Shown here one piece after another: positions 16,448 through 26,057 of a stretch of DNA of 41,315 bases (the first letter of the stretch is position 1; every line of letters begins with the position of its first letter). The DNA is from an uncultured bacterium. Lineage in GTDB: Bacteria > Bacillota > Clostridia > Lachnospirales > Lachnospiraceae. The notes under the pieces are model-generated. The model had not been told where the DNA came from and made no database searches. It saw nothing but the letters and a program-made list of their open reading frames with translations. The stretch spans positions 1 to 41,315 of the forward strand of contig CAJMRM010000022.1 in assembly GCA_905215775.1 (NCBI GenBank), written 5' to 3'. A program made the translations under genes and the position numbers.

Positions 16448-17830
16448 TTACTTCTTTAAGAGGTTTTCCCCCACTTTTACTATGTCTCCGGCCCCCATAG
16501 TTATCAACAGGTCCCCGGTTCCACATTTTTCCAAAAGAAATTCTTCAATTTCTGAAAAGCTGGGAAAATACCAGGCATCTGTCCCAAGACCGGCGATTTT
16601 TTCCGCCAGCATGGCTGAGCTGATCCCCAGGGTATCGGTCTCTCTGGCCGCATAAATGTCCGCCAGCACCACATGGTCGGCGGCAGAAAGAGCCCTGGCA
16701 AAATCGTCCATCAGAGCCCTGGTCCTGGTATAGGTATGGGGCTGGAACACGCACCACAGCTCCCTGTGGGGATAATTCTCCGCCGTGGAAAGGGTGGCCG
16801 CGATCTCCTGGGGATGATGGGCGTAATCGTCAATGATGGTGACGCCGTTCCGGACGCCCTTTTTCTCAAACCGCCGATGGGTGCCCCGGTAAGCCAGGAG
16901 GCCGGCGCAGATATCCTTATCCTCCACCCCCAGCTCCCGGGCCGCCGCAAAGGCCGCCAGGGAGTTATACACATTGTGCATTCCCGGCACGCTCAGAGTG
17001 ACGGTGCATACCGTCTTCCCGTTCTCCAGGAGCTCATAGGAAGCGCAGGCGCTTTCGTCAAAGGTCACATGGGCCGCACTGTACCGGCTCTTTTCCGGAT
17101 CGCTCCCCACAGTGACCACCCGGCACGAAAGCCCCCTATGGATCTCCTCGTGGTCCCGGATATCGCTGTTTATGATCAGGGTCCCGCCCTCCGGCAGGAG
17201 CTCTGCAAATTTTCTGAAGGATCTCCGGATATCGTCGATATCCTTAAAGAAATCCAGGTGATCCGCCTCGATGTTCAGAATAAGCTCCATGGTGGGGAAA
17301 AAGGACAGGAAGCTGTTGGTATATTCACAGGCCTCGGTCACGAACATCTCCGGACCGCCCACCCGGATATTCCCGCCGATGGCGTCCAGCATTCCTCCCA
17401 CGGAAATGGTGGGATCCTTCCGGGCCTCCATCAGGATCTCCGTCAGCATGGAGGTCGTGGTGGTCTTTCCGTGGGTCCCGGCCACTGCCACCGACTGGTT
17501 ATAATTTCTCATGATCTGGCCCAGAAGCTCCGCCCGGGTAAGGATCGGGATGGACCGGCCGGCCGCAGCCGCGTATTCCGGGTTGTCTGGATGGACCGCA
17601 GCCGTATAGACTGCCACATCGGTCCCCTCCAGGATGTTCTCCGCCCTCTGTCCGTAAAAGATCCTCGCCCCATGGGCCTCCAGCTTTTTTGTGAGCTCCG
17701 ACTCCCTGGCGTCGGAGCCGGATACGGCAAATCCCCTTTCCAGCAGGATCTCCGCCAGACCGCTCATGCTGATCCCGCCGATGCCAATGAAATGTACATG
17801 GCAGGGATGTTCAAAATCTATATGATACAT
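16448..17830 (-). CDS. murC: UDP-N-acetylmuramate--L-alanine ligase
   Basis: A 460-residue Mur ligase that adds L-alanine to UDP-MurNAc in the cytoplasmic stage of peptidoglycan synthesis. The UDP-binding domain has FIGIGGISMSGLAEIL (14-29). The ATP loop is GTHGKTTTT (118 onward). The central domain has EACEY and NIEADHLD, and the C-terminal domain has IDDYAHHPQEI and FQPHTYTRT. GAGAGGAG is 7 nt before the ATG at 17830; an upstream in-frame ATG has no such site and overlaps the promoter. An extended -10 lies just upstream. Its 3' end abuts the DnaA-box cluster, and there is no clear terminator. Confidence 0.96.
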   Translation of the reverse strand: MYHIDFEHPCHVHFIGIGGISMSGLAEILLERGFAVSGSDARESELTKKLEAHGARIFYGQRAENILEGTDVAVYTAAVHPDNPEYAAAAGRSIPILTRAELLGQIMRNYNQSVAVAGTHGKTTTTSMLTEILMEARKDPTISVGGMLDAIGGNIRVGGPEMFVTEACEYTNSFLSFFPTMELILNIEADHLDFFKDIDDIRRSFRKFAELLPEGGTLIINSDIRDHEEIHRGLSCRVVTVGSDPEKSRYSAAHVTFDESACASYELLENGKTVCTVTLSVPGMHNVYNSLAAFAAARELGVEDKDICAGLLAYRGTHRRFEKKGVRNGVTIIDDYAHHPQEIAATLSTAENYPHRELWCVFQPHTYTRTRALMDDFARALSAADHVVLADIYAARETDTLGISSAMLAEKIAGLGTDAWYFPSFSEIEEFLLEKCGTGDLLITMGAGDIVKVGENLLKK

Positions 17831-17860
17831 GTATCTGCTCCTCTCGGTATATTCGCTTTT

Positions 17861-17869
17861 ATCATAGCA
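17861..17869 (-). promoter_or_regulatory. Extended -10 promoter of murC (candidate)
   Basis: Minus strand TGCTATGAT matches the extended -10 form TGnTATAAT at 8 of 9 defined positions, 31 bp before the murC start. No convincing -35 is present; a T-rich run lies 11-17 bp upstream. Confidence 0.35.
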
Positions 17870-17962
17870 CATTAAAAAAAGAAAATCCATAGATTCCAGG
17901 CTCCGGCGGCCGCCTCCAAAGCCGGAGACAGCCGCTCCGTTTCCGGTCAGAAGCTCACGGCG

Positions 17963-18970
17963 CTAAAACAGCTCCTCCCGGTACCGCTCCAGCGCTCCCA
18001 GAAGAAACTGGCCCAGGACTCCCACGGCCAGAAGCTCACCGGCTCCCACGGTGACCATCATAAACCAGACCATATCCGCCGAACCATAGGCGTATTTTAA
18101 CACCCATGGGATGATCAGCGTATTGGCCGCAATCGGCGGCAGGGTGACCAGATACCGGTTTTTCCTGAGGAGGCGGGAGCCCACGGCTCCCATCAGCGTT
18201 GCAAAGCTCCCGAATACCACATCCAGGGCTGCGGCTCCTCCCAGAAGGTTGGAGATCAGACAGCCCAAAAATACCCCGGGCACCGCCGCCGGGGTAAAAT
18301 ACGGAAGAACGCACAGCGCCTCGGAGATCCGGAACTGGACCGGTCCGAAGCTGATGGGACGGAAGGCCATGGTCAGGACCACGTAAACTGCGGCAATGGC
18401 CGCTCCCTGGACCATCTGCTTCACGCGGTTATCCATTCCAGACGCCAAAGACCGGCTGCTCCCGTTTCCCGGTCCCTCCGCCATCCGGACCGCTCCCGCA
18501 TCCCCGGACCTTTTTTCTCTCCGCCCTCTGACCATCCATAACACCGCCGTGATGAGCGCCGCGCCCGTACTGTCGATCAGCACGTCTGTGACCATCCCAG
18601 CCCGGCCCGGTACAAAGATCTGATGGAGCTCATCGGTACACGCATAGGCCACAGTCACTGCCAGGGCCGTTCTCAGCCATTTTTTCCAGGAAAGCTCCCA
18701 CTGGGACAGGGCGAATAAAACAGTCAGATGGAGCACTGCAAATTCCGTGATATGGGCAGTCTTCCTCACAGGCACAGCCAGAATACCGCAGAGCTCCTGC
18801 ACACGCTCCGGCGAAAGCCGTTCCGTAAGCCCCACCGTCTCCGCCGCCCACAGAAGCACCCGGGTCACACCGTCGCTCATTTCCGTGGACACGTCCGCCG
18901 GCTGGGCCGAAAACCAGAAAATAGCTGTCATAATGGCCAGCGCCGGAATCCACGCCAGATATTTTTTCAT
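17963..18970 (-). CDS. VanZ-QueT fusion membrane protein
   Basis: A 335-residue membrane protein in one intact frame. Residues 1-148 are a VanZ-like domain (FWFSAQPA, RKTAHITEFAVLHL, ACTDELHQIFVPGRAGMVTDVLID). Residues 149-182 are a polar linker. Residues 184-329 are a QueT-type domain (SFGPVQFRISEALCVLPYF, then LGCLISNLLGG), which as a separate protein is the substrate-binding component of an ECF transporter for queuosine precursors. VanZ-family proteins act at the cell surface, for example in low-level teicoplanin resistance. No ECF ATPase or EcfT gene and no preQ1 riboswitch is nearby. The start is one of two close ATG codons (18979 or 18970), both with weak ribosome sites. Confidence 0.85.
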   Translation of the reverse strand: MKKYLAWIPALAIMTAIFWFSAQPADVSTEMSDGVTRVLLWAAETVGLTERLSPERVQELCGILAVPVRKTAHITEFAVLHLTVLFALSQWELSWKKWLRTALAVTVAYACTDELHQIFVPGRAGMVTDVLIDSTGAALITAVLWMVRGRREKRSGDAGAVRMAEGPGNGSSRSLASGMDNRVKQMVQGAAIAAVYVVLTMAFRPISFGPVQFRISEALCVLPYFTPAAVPGVFLGCLISNLLGGAAALDVVFGSFATLMGAVGSRLLRKNRYLVTLPPIAANTLIIPWVLKYAYGSADMVWFMMVTVGAGELLAVGVLGQFLLGALERYREELF

Positions 18971-18998
18971 GATACACATACTCGCTTTCTAAAACATT

Positions 18999-20282
18999 TT
19001 ACAGGGAGATCTCACCCCGGGCCCTGGCTCTCCGGTCCTCAATGGAATGGATCACCGGAACCATAAAGATCGCCACGATCCCTCCGGCAAACCCGTTGTT
19101 GTACAGGTTCATGCCGCCGTAGACGATCCCCACATTCAAAGCCACCGACGAATGGAGGAAGCCGGCCAGGATCCCCACAAGCCAGCCGAATTCCCCGGCC
19201 ACCGGTGCCAGGGTCGTGGAGAATAAAAGCGCCAGCAGGGGCGACGGCTGGTTCACATGCCAGCGTTTGGTAAAGCCGCCCAAAACCACTCCCAGCATGA
19301 TGGGCGCAATGTTCCTCAGGTGCTTTCCCGTGGAGCAGAAGCCCACGATGGTAAAGATCCCGCCGATGGTGGGGCCATTCAGATCGCCTCCCACAGCCGC
19401 CACAAACAGGGTCGCAAACAGGCCGCACAGCCCCATATTAAAGGTGGTCGCCGGGCCGCCCTCGCTTTTCAGGTAATCGGTGCCGGAAATTCCCGTGGTC
19501 TTCAGGATCCGGCCATAGGCGGCAAATACCTCCTTTCCTCCTCCCAGGACCAGGGCCCCTCCCATCATGGACAGGAACAGGCCGCACAGCACAAAGAGAA
19601 AGAGCCGGTTGTTTCCCGTGGACCATATGAGCCGGGATTCCGTCGTCACTCCAAAGGATTTCATCACCGAAACCACCACGGTGGCGATGATGCCGGAGGC
19701 AAAGCCTACATTATAAAGAGAATAGCCCTTATGGGCATAGTGGACATGGGTAGCCAGCGGAGGCAGTACAAAGCCGATGGCGATCCCCACCAGGATGCTT
19801 AAGGGCAGCCTGGCCAGGTATGGCAGCTCTGTGATATACATGATCTGGGTAATGATCGGGGACAGGCTGGTACCGTAAAATCCGATGTAAATATATCTGG
19901 ACATATGGGTCTTATGGTATTTGGAATACAGATACACTCCCAGAAGGATCGCCCATATATTCATCAGATTCTTTCCAAACAGGGAAAAGCCGAACATCAG
20001 ACAGCTGGATGTGATCGTATGGCCGTCCATCTCCATTCCCAGGAAGTAGATGGTTCCGATGGCAGCCAGGGTGAGAAGGCCCGCGTTGACGAACGCCGCC
20101 CCGATCCCCCCGACGAGGAAATAATCGGTGATCAGGAAATCCGGCTCCTTTATGATCCTCCAAAGTCCGGGGATAATGTCCGAAAGAGGCTGGATCATCA
20201 GTCCCACCACGATAAAATACAGCGGGATCAGCGCCAGAAGTCCAAATTTTTCTGCACGTATATATATCCTGTTTCTGCCCAT
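18999..20282 (-). CDS. DUF1576 family membrane protein
   Basis: A 427-residue polytopic membrane protein, apparently with ten or more helices. Recurrent glycine-rich stretches (GGIGAAFVNAGLLTLAAIG, GFASGIIATVVVSVMKSFGV, GGMNLYNNGFAGGIVAIFM) suggest two similar halves, as in transporters or channels. The family is common in Lachnospiraceae but has no established function. AAGGAG is 5 nt before the ATG at 20282; a longer frame upstream runs into the DUF4132 gene and is a shadow. It is 28 bp before the VanZ-QueT gene and 131 bp after the DUF4132 gene. Confidence 0.85.
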   Translation of the reverse strand: MGRNRIYIRAEKFGLLALIPLYFIVVGLMIQPLSDIIPGLWRIIKEPDFLITDYFLVGGIGAAFVNAGLLTLAAIGTIYFLGMEMDGHTITSSCLMFGFSLFGKNLMNIWAILLGVYLYSKYHKTHMSRYIYIGFYGTSLSPIITQIMYITELPYLARLPLSILVGIAIGFVLPPLATHVHYAHKGYSLYNVGFASGIIATVVVSVMKSFGVTTESRLIWSTGNNRLFLFVLCGLFLSMMGGALVLGGGKEVFAAYGRILKTTGISGTDYLKSEGGPATTFNMGLCGLFATLFVAAVGGDLNGPTIGGIFTIVGFCSTGKHLRNIAPIMLGVVLGGFTKRWHVNQPSPLLALLFSTTLAPVAGEFGWLVGILAGFLHSSVALNVGIVYGGMNLYNNGFAGGIVAIFMVPVIHSIEDRRARARGEISL

Positions 20283-20329
20283 ACATTCTCCTTTTTCTTT
20301 ATATTTCCCGTTTATTTTACTATAAGAAC

Positions 20330-20353
20330 GCCCCCACTGTAAACAGCGGGGGC
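20330..20353 (-). terminator. Hairpin between the DUF4132 and DUF1576 genes
   Basis: A 10-bp GC-rich stem (20330-20339 with 20344-20353, one wobble pair) with a TAAA loop. On the minus strand it is followed by GTTCTTAT, only a weak T-tract, so it may be a leaky terminator or an mRNA 3'-end stabiliser. Confidence 0.45.
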
Positions 20354-20413
20354 AAAATTTCCAGGAAAAATATAACGGCTCCGGCTTCCGGGCAGTCCGC
20401 AGCCGCCGTCCGG

Positions 20414-23400
20414 TCAGCGGATCTGGGACAGGATCCCGGGGTCCTTGATCCTGTAATCCTCTGCGAACAGCAGGACCTTTGACAGGATCTCCGCCGTCTT
20501 CGGATCGTCGTCCACAAAAGGAAGGAAGATCCGTCCCCGGTGCTGGGAGTGGACAGGAACCACAAACACCATAGAGTTTCCCATCTGATGGACGACTCCG
20601 CTGCCCAGATGGACCGTATACTGCCCCAGCTTTCCGTCGATGACCGCATGGGTCTTTTCCAGACGGACATTGTTCAGCCTGAACAGCTCCAGGCTGCACT
20701 GGATGATGGCGCTGCGCATCTCCACCGTAGACCGGCTGGTTTCCGGATCCACGCCTCCTGCATAGGCCGTGCTGACGGCCAGGTCCACATCCCGCATCAC
20801 CTCACTGTATATCACATCTGGAATTTCCCGTATTTTCAGAGGCTTCATACTTTTCCGGTCATAAAATACCACGGCTTCCAAAGTCGGAGCCTCAATATCG
20901 CTGGGGGAGAACCAGTCGGCCATGGCGCAGAGCCGGGCCACGATATTCTCCCTGTAATAAACCTTCTGGAGGCCGTCCTCATAATCAGCCACCCAGCGTC
21001 TGGTCCGCAGAGTCCCCGCCGTTTTCTTCGGCTGGATCTGATTCCCCGCAAACATGGCCGATTCCGCCTTTTCCAGCTCCTCCTCCAGCTTCACATACAG
21101 CTCCCGGAACACCTGCTTAAAGGGCTGGCGGATCTGTTTTTCAAACAGCAGCCTCTGGTACTGATGCCAGCAGCCCTTCTGGTAAAGATCCCAGGGGTGG
21201 GCAATGAGAAAGCCTGCGTCCCCCTGGACCGGGGTAATGGTTCCCGTCCAGTCCACCAGCCCCTCGCCGGTCAGAAATCCCAGCGCCGCCTCCGGCTGCT
21301 CTCCGGAAGGTCCCGCAGAGCTGTCCGCCTGGTCCGCTCTCAAAAGTACCAGCGGCGTCACAATGGGGCCCGCCACCGGATTCTCCTGGAGCTCCAGAAG
21401 CTCCCAGGCTTCAAAGACTGTCCGGTCCTCCATGGCCTGCTCCATCATCTGTCTGGTACGGCTGTACTGATCCTTCAGCTGCTTATGGACCTCCTGGAAG
21501 CGAAGGACCGTCTCATCCTTTTTCAATCTGGAGGGCACAGACTTTAACGTCTTTCCTCCCTTTTCACAGACGATGGAGCTCTTTCCGGTTTCATCCACAA
21601 AAAGGCGGATCCCTGTTCCATCCTCCAGCGTCTCTCCCTCAAACAGCGCCCTGGATTCCCCTGCCAGATGAGCCTCCATCCGCAGCACCAGCCGGGTCAC
21701 ATCCGTAAATCCGGCGTTGGCGCTTAGATTCCGCAGAGCCAGCTCCGCTGCCCGGCCCTCGCTGGCACGCCTCTGGGCGCCAAACCGGCGGCTTTCCTTT
21801 TTAAACTCCTGGATAAACCGGTAGCGTTCAAAAAGAACCCGATCCTTCTCCTCCCGGTCCTGGGGAAGCGGCAGGAGCCCCAGGCTCATCAGCAGATCCT
21901 TATTTCTTTTCTCCCGGATCTCCCGGACCAGCGCCTCGTACCCGATATTCCCCAGGGCCGCATCCGCATACTTTCTGGCCCGGCCATGGGCGGTCCCGAA
22001 GGAGGAATATTTGGCCGCATCATAAAGCAGCTTAAAATTTTCCCCGCCCAGCTTTTCATACGCCTCAAAAAACCAATGGATATCAAAGGCACCATCACGC
22101 AGCTCCTCCGGAGACAGGGGCGTATGCCTGGCGATCACCGATCTGGTGTATTCATCCATCCATTCGCTGGTATGGGCCATAAAATAGTAGCAGCCGCTCG
22201 TAAAGCCCGGGAGGTTTAAATACGCCTCTGCCATGGGGATCCACTGCTCCGCATACATCGCCATCTCCACCAGACGCTTTTTTGTGATGTCGGTCCCCTG
22301 GAGCGCACGGCCCAGGTCTGCTGCCGTTTCCTCCGGCGCCGGACGGCATACCTTCAGAAGATGGCTCAGGACAGAACGGCGGCTGGACCCATTGGAATAA
22401 TAGGAATACTGGCTCCGTTCCAGGGGATCCTTCCCCAGGGCCGTTAAGATCTGCACCAGCACCGGGATCCCGTAGATCACACGGATATTTCCTATGGAGC
22501 TGGAAAAAGGAGTCTCCCTCTCTCCCCGCCTTAACTCTGCCTGGAGCACCGCCGGGATGATCTCCTTATAAAGCGTATGGGCCAGAGTCATTTCCGGCAT
22601 TTCCTCCCCAATGGTATCAAAACGGTATTTCCCGTCCTCCGGCCTGATCCTTCCCCGGCCAAAAAACCGGTCCAGATCCCCGGGTCTGGCGTCCCGTCCT
22701 GCCACCGTCCCCTTCTGCTCCACGAGGCTGATGGGCGAAAACAGACTTCCGATCCCCAGAAATTCAAACACTGCCTTGTAAAACAGATCCTTGTCCCAGA
22801 TCCCCCTTACATAGCACTGGACCAGATCCGAAAGCTCCAGAAAGGAATTTCTCCTGCCCTGGTATCCGGCCAGAGCTTTATCTCCGCTTCTCCCTTCATA
22901 CCGGGCCTTTAGCCGGAACCGCAGGGCAAACGCCGTTCCCCAGTCCTCCTCTCCGGCCATCCCCAGCCAGGAGATCAGCTCCGTAAAAACAGGAAGATCT
23001 GCCGAGCGCTTCCGGACTGTTTCCGTCTCGCCGTTCCAACGGCTTTCCTGTACCTCATAATTCTCATTTTCATCATTCAGAACGGAAACCAGCTTTCCGA
23101 CGGCTGGCAGCGCCAACGTTACCAATTCCTCCCGGGGCACATACTGGAAAAACAGACCGTCGATGACAGTCCTTACCTGGGCTCCGAACCGGAGGCCCTC
23201 CACCAGCTCCGTAAACGGCGGCTTCTTTAAAAGCCCCTTTCCAAACACCTTTTTATAAAGGTCTGTATTTTTCCGGTAATCTCCTTTTCTCTGGCGGCAG
23301 GCCTGATACAGATAAAGCTCCGTCAGAAGCTTTGTGGAACGGATCTCTTTTCTGTAAAACTCCTCCCACATTTCCCGGAAGGGGTACTCGTCCAGAGGCT

Positions 23401-25594
23401 CCATGTCCGGATCCTCCGCGTTCCTCCACCGGCATCTTCCAAGCTCGGCTCCCAGGGTCTTTTCCTCTCCCCAGACCGTGGTATACTCCTTAAACTGATT
23501 GGCCTCCACAAGGCTGTTTAAAGCCTTAAGCACCCGGATGCATTCCTTTTCCCCATATGAGAACAGCTCCGGCGCCTTTTTGATATCGGTCCTTATCTCC
23601 GGAAGGACAAATTCCTTTTTCGTATCATAAAACCCATAGCCCGGCTTTTTCAGGATATCCTCTTCATCCCCGTCCTTTCCGGTCAGCTGAACCAGGAGCG
23701 CCTGCTCCCTTCCCGTAGGATTCCGGAATGCCCCAAGGACCGGACGCAGGGCTTCAAACGCCTCCGGATCATCCTGCTTCATCCCAAGAGCCAGATCCAG
23801 AGCCCCCATATGGCACTCCTCGGACTTTTCTCCCAGAAGCCGGGCCACGCATTCCCGGAGCTTTTCCGGACTCTGGCGGCGCAGCAGGGAAAGCGTCTCT
23901 GTGCGGCCCTTTTTATATTTCAGATTCGCTTCCAGCTTCCGGTAATCCCTGTCGTCCAGATCCTCCAGAGCCTTTGCCAGACAGAAGGCTGAGGATACCG
24001 TATATTCCTCCGGGTTATGGAGAAGCTCAAACAGAATATCTCTTCTGACGCGGCTCTCCGGCCTGTATAAAAGCAGCCGGGCGGTCATGGCACGGCTGGC
24101 CCCGTATACCTGGCCCTGGCCCACCACCGGGATCAGAGCCGCCGCCTCGTCCAGATACGTTTCATCCTGGAGCATCCAGGCGATCACACACATACGCGCC
24201 GCCAGGTCGGACCGGCTCATGGTCACCCGGTACCAGGGGAAGATGCACGGATCCAGATCCAGGCCCTTTTTAGGGATGCGTTCCATGGCATTCTTAAAGA
24301 TCCCGTAGATCTTCCTGGCCTCTTCTTCGTTCTCAAACAGTCCATACGCAGTCACCGAAAGCTTTTCCGGCTCGGAGGCATCCTCCCGCTCCACAGAAAA
24401 CCATCCCGTCCGCTTTCCCCGGACCAGGTCCGACATGATGGAATACAGGCTTCCCATAAAACCTGGAAGATAGCATGCCATCAGCTCCAGATCCTCCGGA
24501 TATGTAAGAAATACCTCCCTGGCCGCCCGGGCGCTGAGTCTCTGGTCCTGCAGGGAGCGGTTGAAATAGGAGGCCGTCAGCTTCTGGTTTTTCGTTCCGT
24601 TCTTTATCAGCTCCAGCACTGCCTCTACTCCGGCTTCGGCATCGTAGAAGCCTTTGGCCCAGAGGGCGCAGCTGATGGCCACCGAATCCTCGGAGCAGAG
24701 CTGTTTCTCGCAGAATTCCGGCTCCCGCAGACATTTTCCCATCAGATGAAGGAGCTTATTGCTGATCCGGTCCGCGCTGTTTTCATCAAAGATCCCGATC
24801 CAGGTACTCACCGCCCGCTTTACAGACGAAAAACGGATCAGGTCATGCTCCTCGATCACCTGGAACAGGAAAAGAAACGCCTCCGGGCGGCCGGCATCCA
24901 TGGTCTCGCAGACCGCCTGCCGGGCTCCCTCCTGGAGTCTGGCCGCCAGAAGAAACTCCCCCAGCGCCTTATAAAGCCCGGTATCCCTGCCCATAACGAT
25001 ACCGCGGATCATTTCATGACTCAGCATTGCCGTATTATTTTCTCCATACAGGATCTCCCGGACCGCCCGGACCGTCTCCTCTCTTCCCAGGTCGATCTGG
25101 GCTGCCAGTATCCCGGCATAGGGCCAGCTTTCCGTCCTGGCATGGTCATAGATCTCCGGATCCGTTTTTCCTGTCAGGATCTCTGCCAGACTGGCCTTAT
25201 AAAATTTCAGCCGGGAGTATGCCCATAAGAGACTCACGCTCTGCCGGACAAAGGGAATATATTCTTTTGTCCGCAGACTCCTCCTGTACCATCCGGCCGT
25301 CATCTGGAACTGGTTCATCTGGTCCAGGGCATAATAAAACTCCTCTTCCAGCCCCTCCGGGACACAGACCCTCACCAGCCCCGGAAGCTCCCGCTTATAA
25401 ATTTCGCTTAATGTTCCGGCCTCCCCGTTTTCCAAAAGCCCGGTCATCCACTGGAGCGGCTCTTTTTTTACGGAGGAATACGGGTCCGGAAGCAGCTCCT
25501 TCTCCATTCCGTCCAGGCCCTTCCCCGCTGCCTTCGTCTCCAGGATCCATTGCTCCGTCAGCTTCTTTCTCGTTTCGTAGGTAAATCCTCCCAT
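20414..25594 (-). CDS. Giant DUF4132 domain protein (1726 residues)
   Basis: A very large cytoplasmic protein with no signal peptide or membrane helix. Residues 1 to about 1300 are mostly helical and look like degenerate HEAT-type repeats; this part resembles the DUF5724-like region found with DUF4132. The C-terminal part matches the DUF4132 family by pattern: WELLELQENPVAGPIVTPLV (about 1400), then AHPWDLYQKGCW with QPFKQVFRELY (about 1465-1500), then a last block with IPDVIYSEVMRDVDLAVS (about 1600) and FLPFVDDDPKTAEILSKVL. E. coli YehI belongs to this family and sits near a MoxR-type ATPase and VWA gene; none of those partners is present here. No catalytic motif is recognised. GGGAGGG precedes the ATG, 13 bp after a small companion gene. 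Confidence 0.8.
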   Translation of the reverse strand: MGGFTYETRKKLTEQWILETKAAGKGLDGMEKELLPDPYSSVKKEPLQWMTGLLENGEAGTLSEIYKRELPGLVRVCVPEGLEEEFYYALDQMNQFQMTAGWYRRSLRTKEYIPFVRQSVSLLWAYSRLKFYKASLAEILTGKTDPEIYDHARTESWPYAGILAAQIDLGREETVRAVREILYGENNTAMLSHEMIRGIVMGRDTGLYKALGEFLLAARLQEGARQAVCETMDAGRPEAFLFLFQVIEEHDLIRFSSVKRAVSTWIGIFDENSADRISNKLLHLMGKCLREPEFCEKQLCSEDSVAISCALWAKGFYDAEAGVEAVLELIKNGTKNQKLTASYFNRSLQDQRLSARAAREVFLTYPEDLELMACYLPGFMGSLYSIMSDLVRGKRTGWFSVEREDASEPEKLSVTAYGLFENEEEARKIYGIFKNAMERIPKKGLDLDPCIFPWYRVTMSRSDLAARMCVIAWMLQDETYLDEAAALIPVVGQGQVYGASRAMTARLLLYRPESRVRRDILFELLHNPEEYTVSSAFCLAKALEDLDDRDYRKLEANLKYKKGRTETLSLLRRQSPEKLRECVARLLGEKSEECHMGALDLALGMKQDDPEAFEALRPVLGAFRNPTGREQALLVQLTGKDGDEEDILKKPGYGFYDTKKEFVLPEIRTDIKKAPELFSYGEKECIRVLKALNSLVEANQFKEYTTVWGEEKTLGAELGRCRWRNAEDPDMEPLDEYPFREMWEEFYRKEIRSTKLLTELYLYQACRQRKGDYRKNTDLYKKVFGKGLLKKPPFTELVEGLRFGAQVRTVIDGLFFQYVPREELVTLALPAVGKLVSVLNDENENYEVQESRWNGETETVRKRSADLPVFTELISWLGMAGEEDWGTAFALRFRLKARYEGRSGDKALAGYQGRRNSFLELSDLVQCYVRGIWDKDLFYKAVFEFLGIGSLFSPISLVEQKGTVAGRDARPGDLDRFFGRGRIRPEDGKYRFDTIGEEMPEMTLAHTLYKEIIPAVLQAELRRGERETPFSSSIGNIRVIYGIPVLVQILTALGKDPLERSQYSYYSNGSSRRSVLSHLLKVCRPAPEETAADLGRALQGTDITKKRLVEMAMYAEQWIPMAEAYLNLPGFTSGCYYFMAHTSEWMDEYTRSVIARHTPLSPEELRDGAFDIHWFFEAYEKLGGENFKLLYDAAKYSSFGTAHGRARKYADAALGNIGYEALVREIREKRNKDLLMSLGLLPLPQDREEKDRVLFERYRFIQEFKKESRRFGAQRRASEGRAAELALRNLSANAGFTDVTRLVLRMEAHLAGESRALFEGETLEDGTGIRLFVDETGKSSIVCEKGGKTLKSVPSRLKKDETVLRFQEVHKQLKDQYSRTRQMMEQAMEDRTVFEAWELLELQENPVAGPIVTPLVLLRADQADSSAGPSGEQPEAALGFLTGEGLVDWTGTITPVQGDAGFLIAHPWDLYQKGCWHQYQRLLFEKQIRQPFKQVFRELYVKLEEELEKAESAMFAGNQIQPKKTAGTLRTRRWVADYEDGLQKVYYRENIVARLCAMADWFSPSDIEAPTLEAVVFYDRKSMKPLKIREIPDVIYSEVMRDVDLAVSTAYAGGVDPETSRSTVEMRSAIIQCSLELFRLNNVRLEKTHAVIDGKLGQYTVHLGSGVVHQMGNSMVFVVPVHSQHRGRIFLPFVDDDPKTAEILSKVLLFAEDYRIKDPGILSQIR

Positions 25595-25607
25595 ACTTTC
25601 CCTCCCT

Positions 25608-26024
25608 TTACCATCCGGCCAGCATTGTCAGGCGTACAAAGGTAAATACCAGCCCCTCGCGCTGCGGGACCGGCTGCTCCAGCTCTGTCAGCTCCTCTTC
25701 ATCAGCAAAGATCCGGTAGATCCCGTCCTCAAAGCACTGGACTGCATTTTCCACCGCCTGATCCGCCTCCGCATCGTTCCCCCTTCTGATTCCAAAAGAG
25801 ATTTTTCCCGCCGCAGCCTGGTCCTGGATCGTCCCGCTGGTCAGCCAGGGAACGATCTGTCCCGTATCCTTTCTCTCGTTATACTGACGCACTCCCAGGC
25901 ATACCAGTCCCTCCACCAGCTCCTTTACGGTCTCCGGTCTGGATTCCAGCTGGAACTCCACAGGCTCCACGGCCCCCTGGTTCTTTTTCCCCAGCTTCCG
26001 CATCCGGACTTTTATGGTATACAA
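25608..26024 (-). CDS. Small companion of the DUF4132 protein, function unknown
   Basis: A 138-residue acidic soluble protein with no recognised domain. It opens MYTIKVRMRK and has the appearance of a beta-alpha fold ending in a strand (GLVFTFVRLTMLAGW). The start is a TTG at 26022-26024 with a strong AAGGAGG site 8 nt upstream; the only nearby ATG is followed immediately by a stop. It lies 13 bp before the DUF4132 gene, so the two probably form one operon and may interact. The 217-bp gap before it carries four hairpins. Confidence 0.7.
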   Translation of the reverse strand: MYTIKVRMRKLGKKNQGAVEPVEFQLESRPETVKELVEGLVCLGVRQYNERKDTGQIVPWLTSGTIQDQAAAGKISFGIRRGNDAEADQAVENAVQCFEDGIYRIFADEEELTELEQPVPQREGLVFTFVRLTMLAGW

Positions 26025-26057
26025 TCACATCTCCTCCTTCCGGCGATCCCATTATGC

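Noticed and set aside
17884..17962. GC-rich hairpin after the VanZ-QueT gene as a terminator
   Set aside because: A CTCCGGC/GCCGGAG stem exists, but the T-rich run is about 16 nt away, too far for a standard terminator.
18999..20699. A longer DUF1576 frame starting inside the DUF4132 gene
   Set aside because: The extra N-terminal part is an out-of-frame shadow of the DUF4132 C-terminus; a good ribosome site supports the start at 20282.
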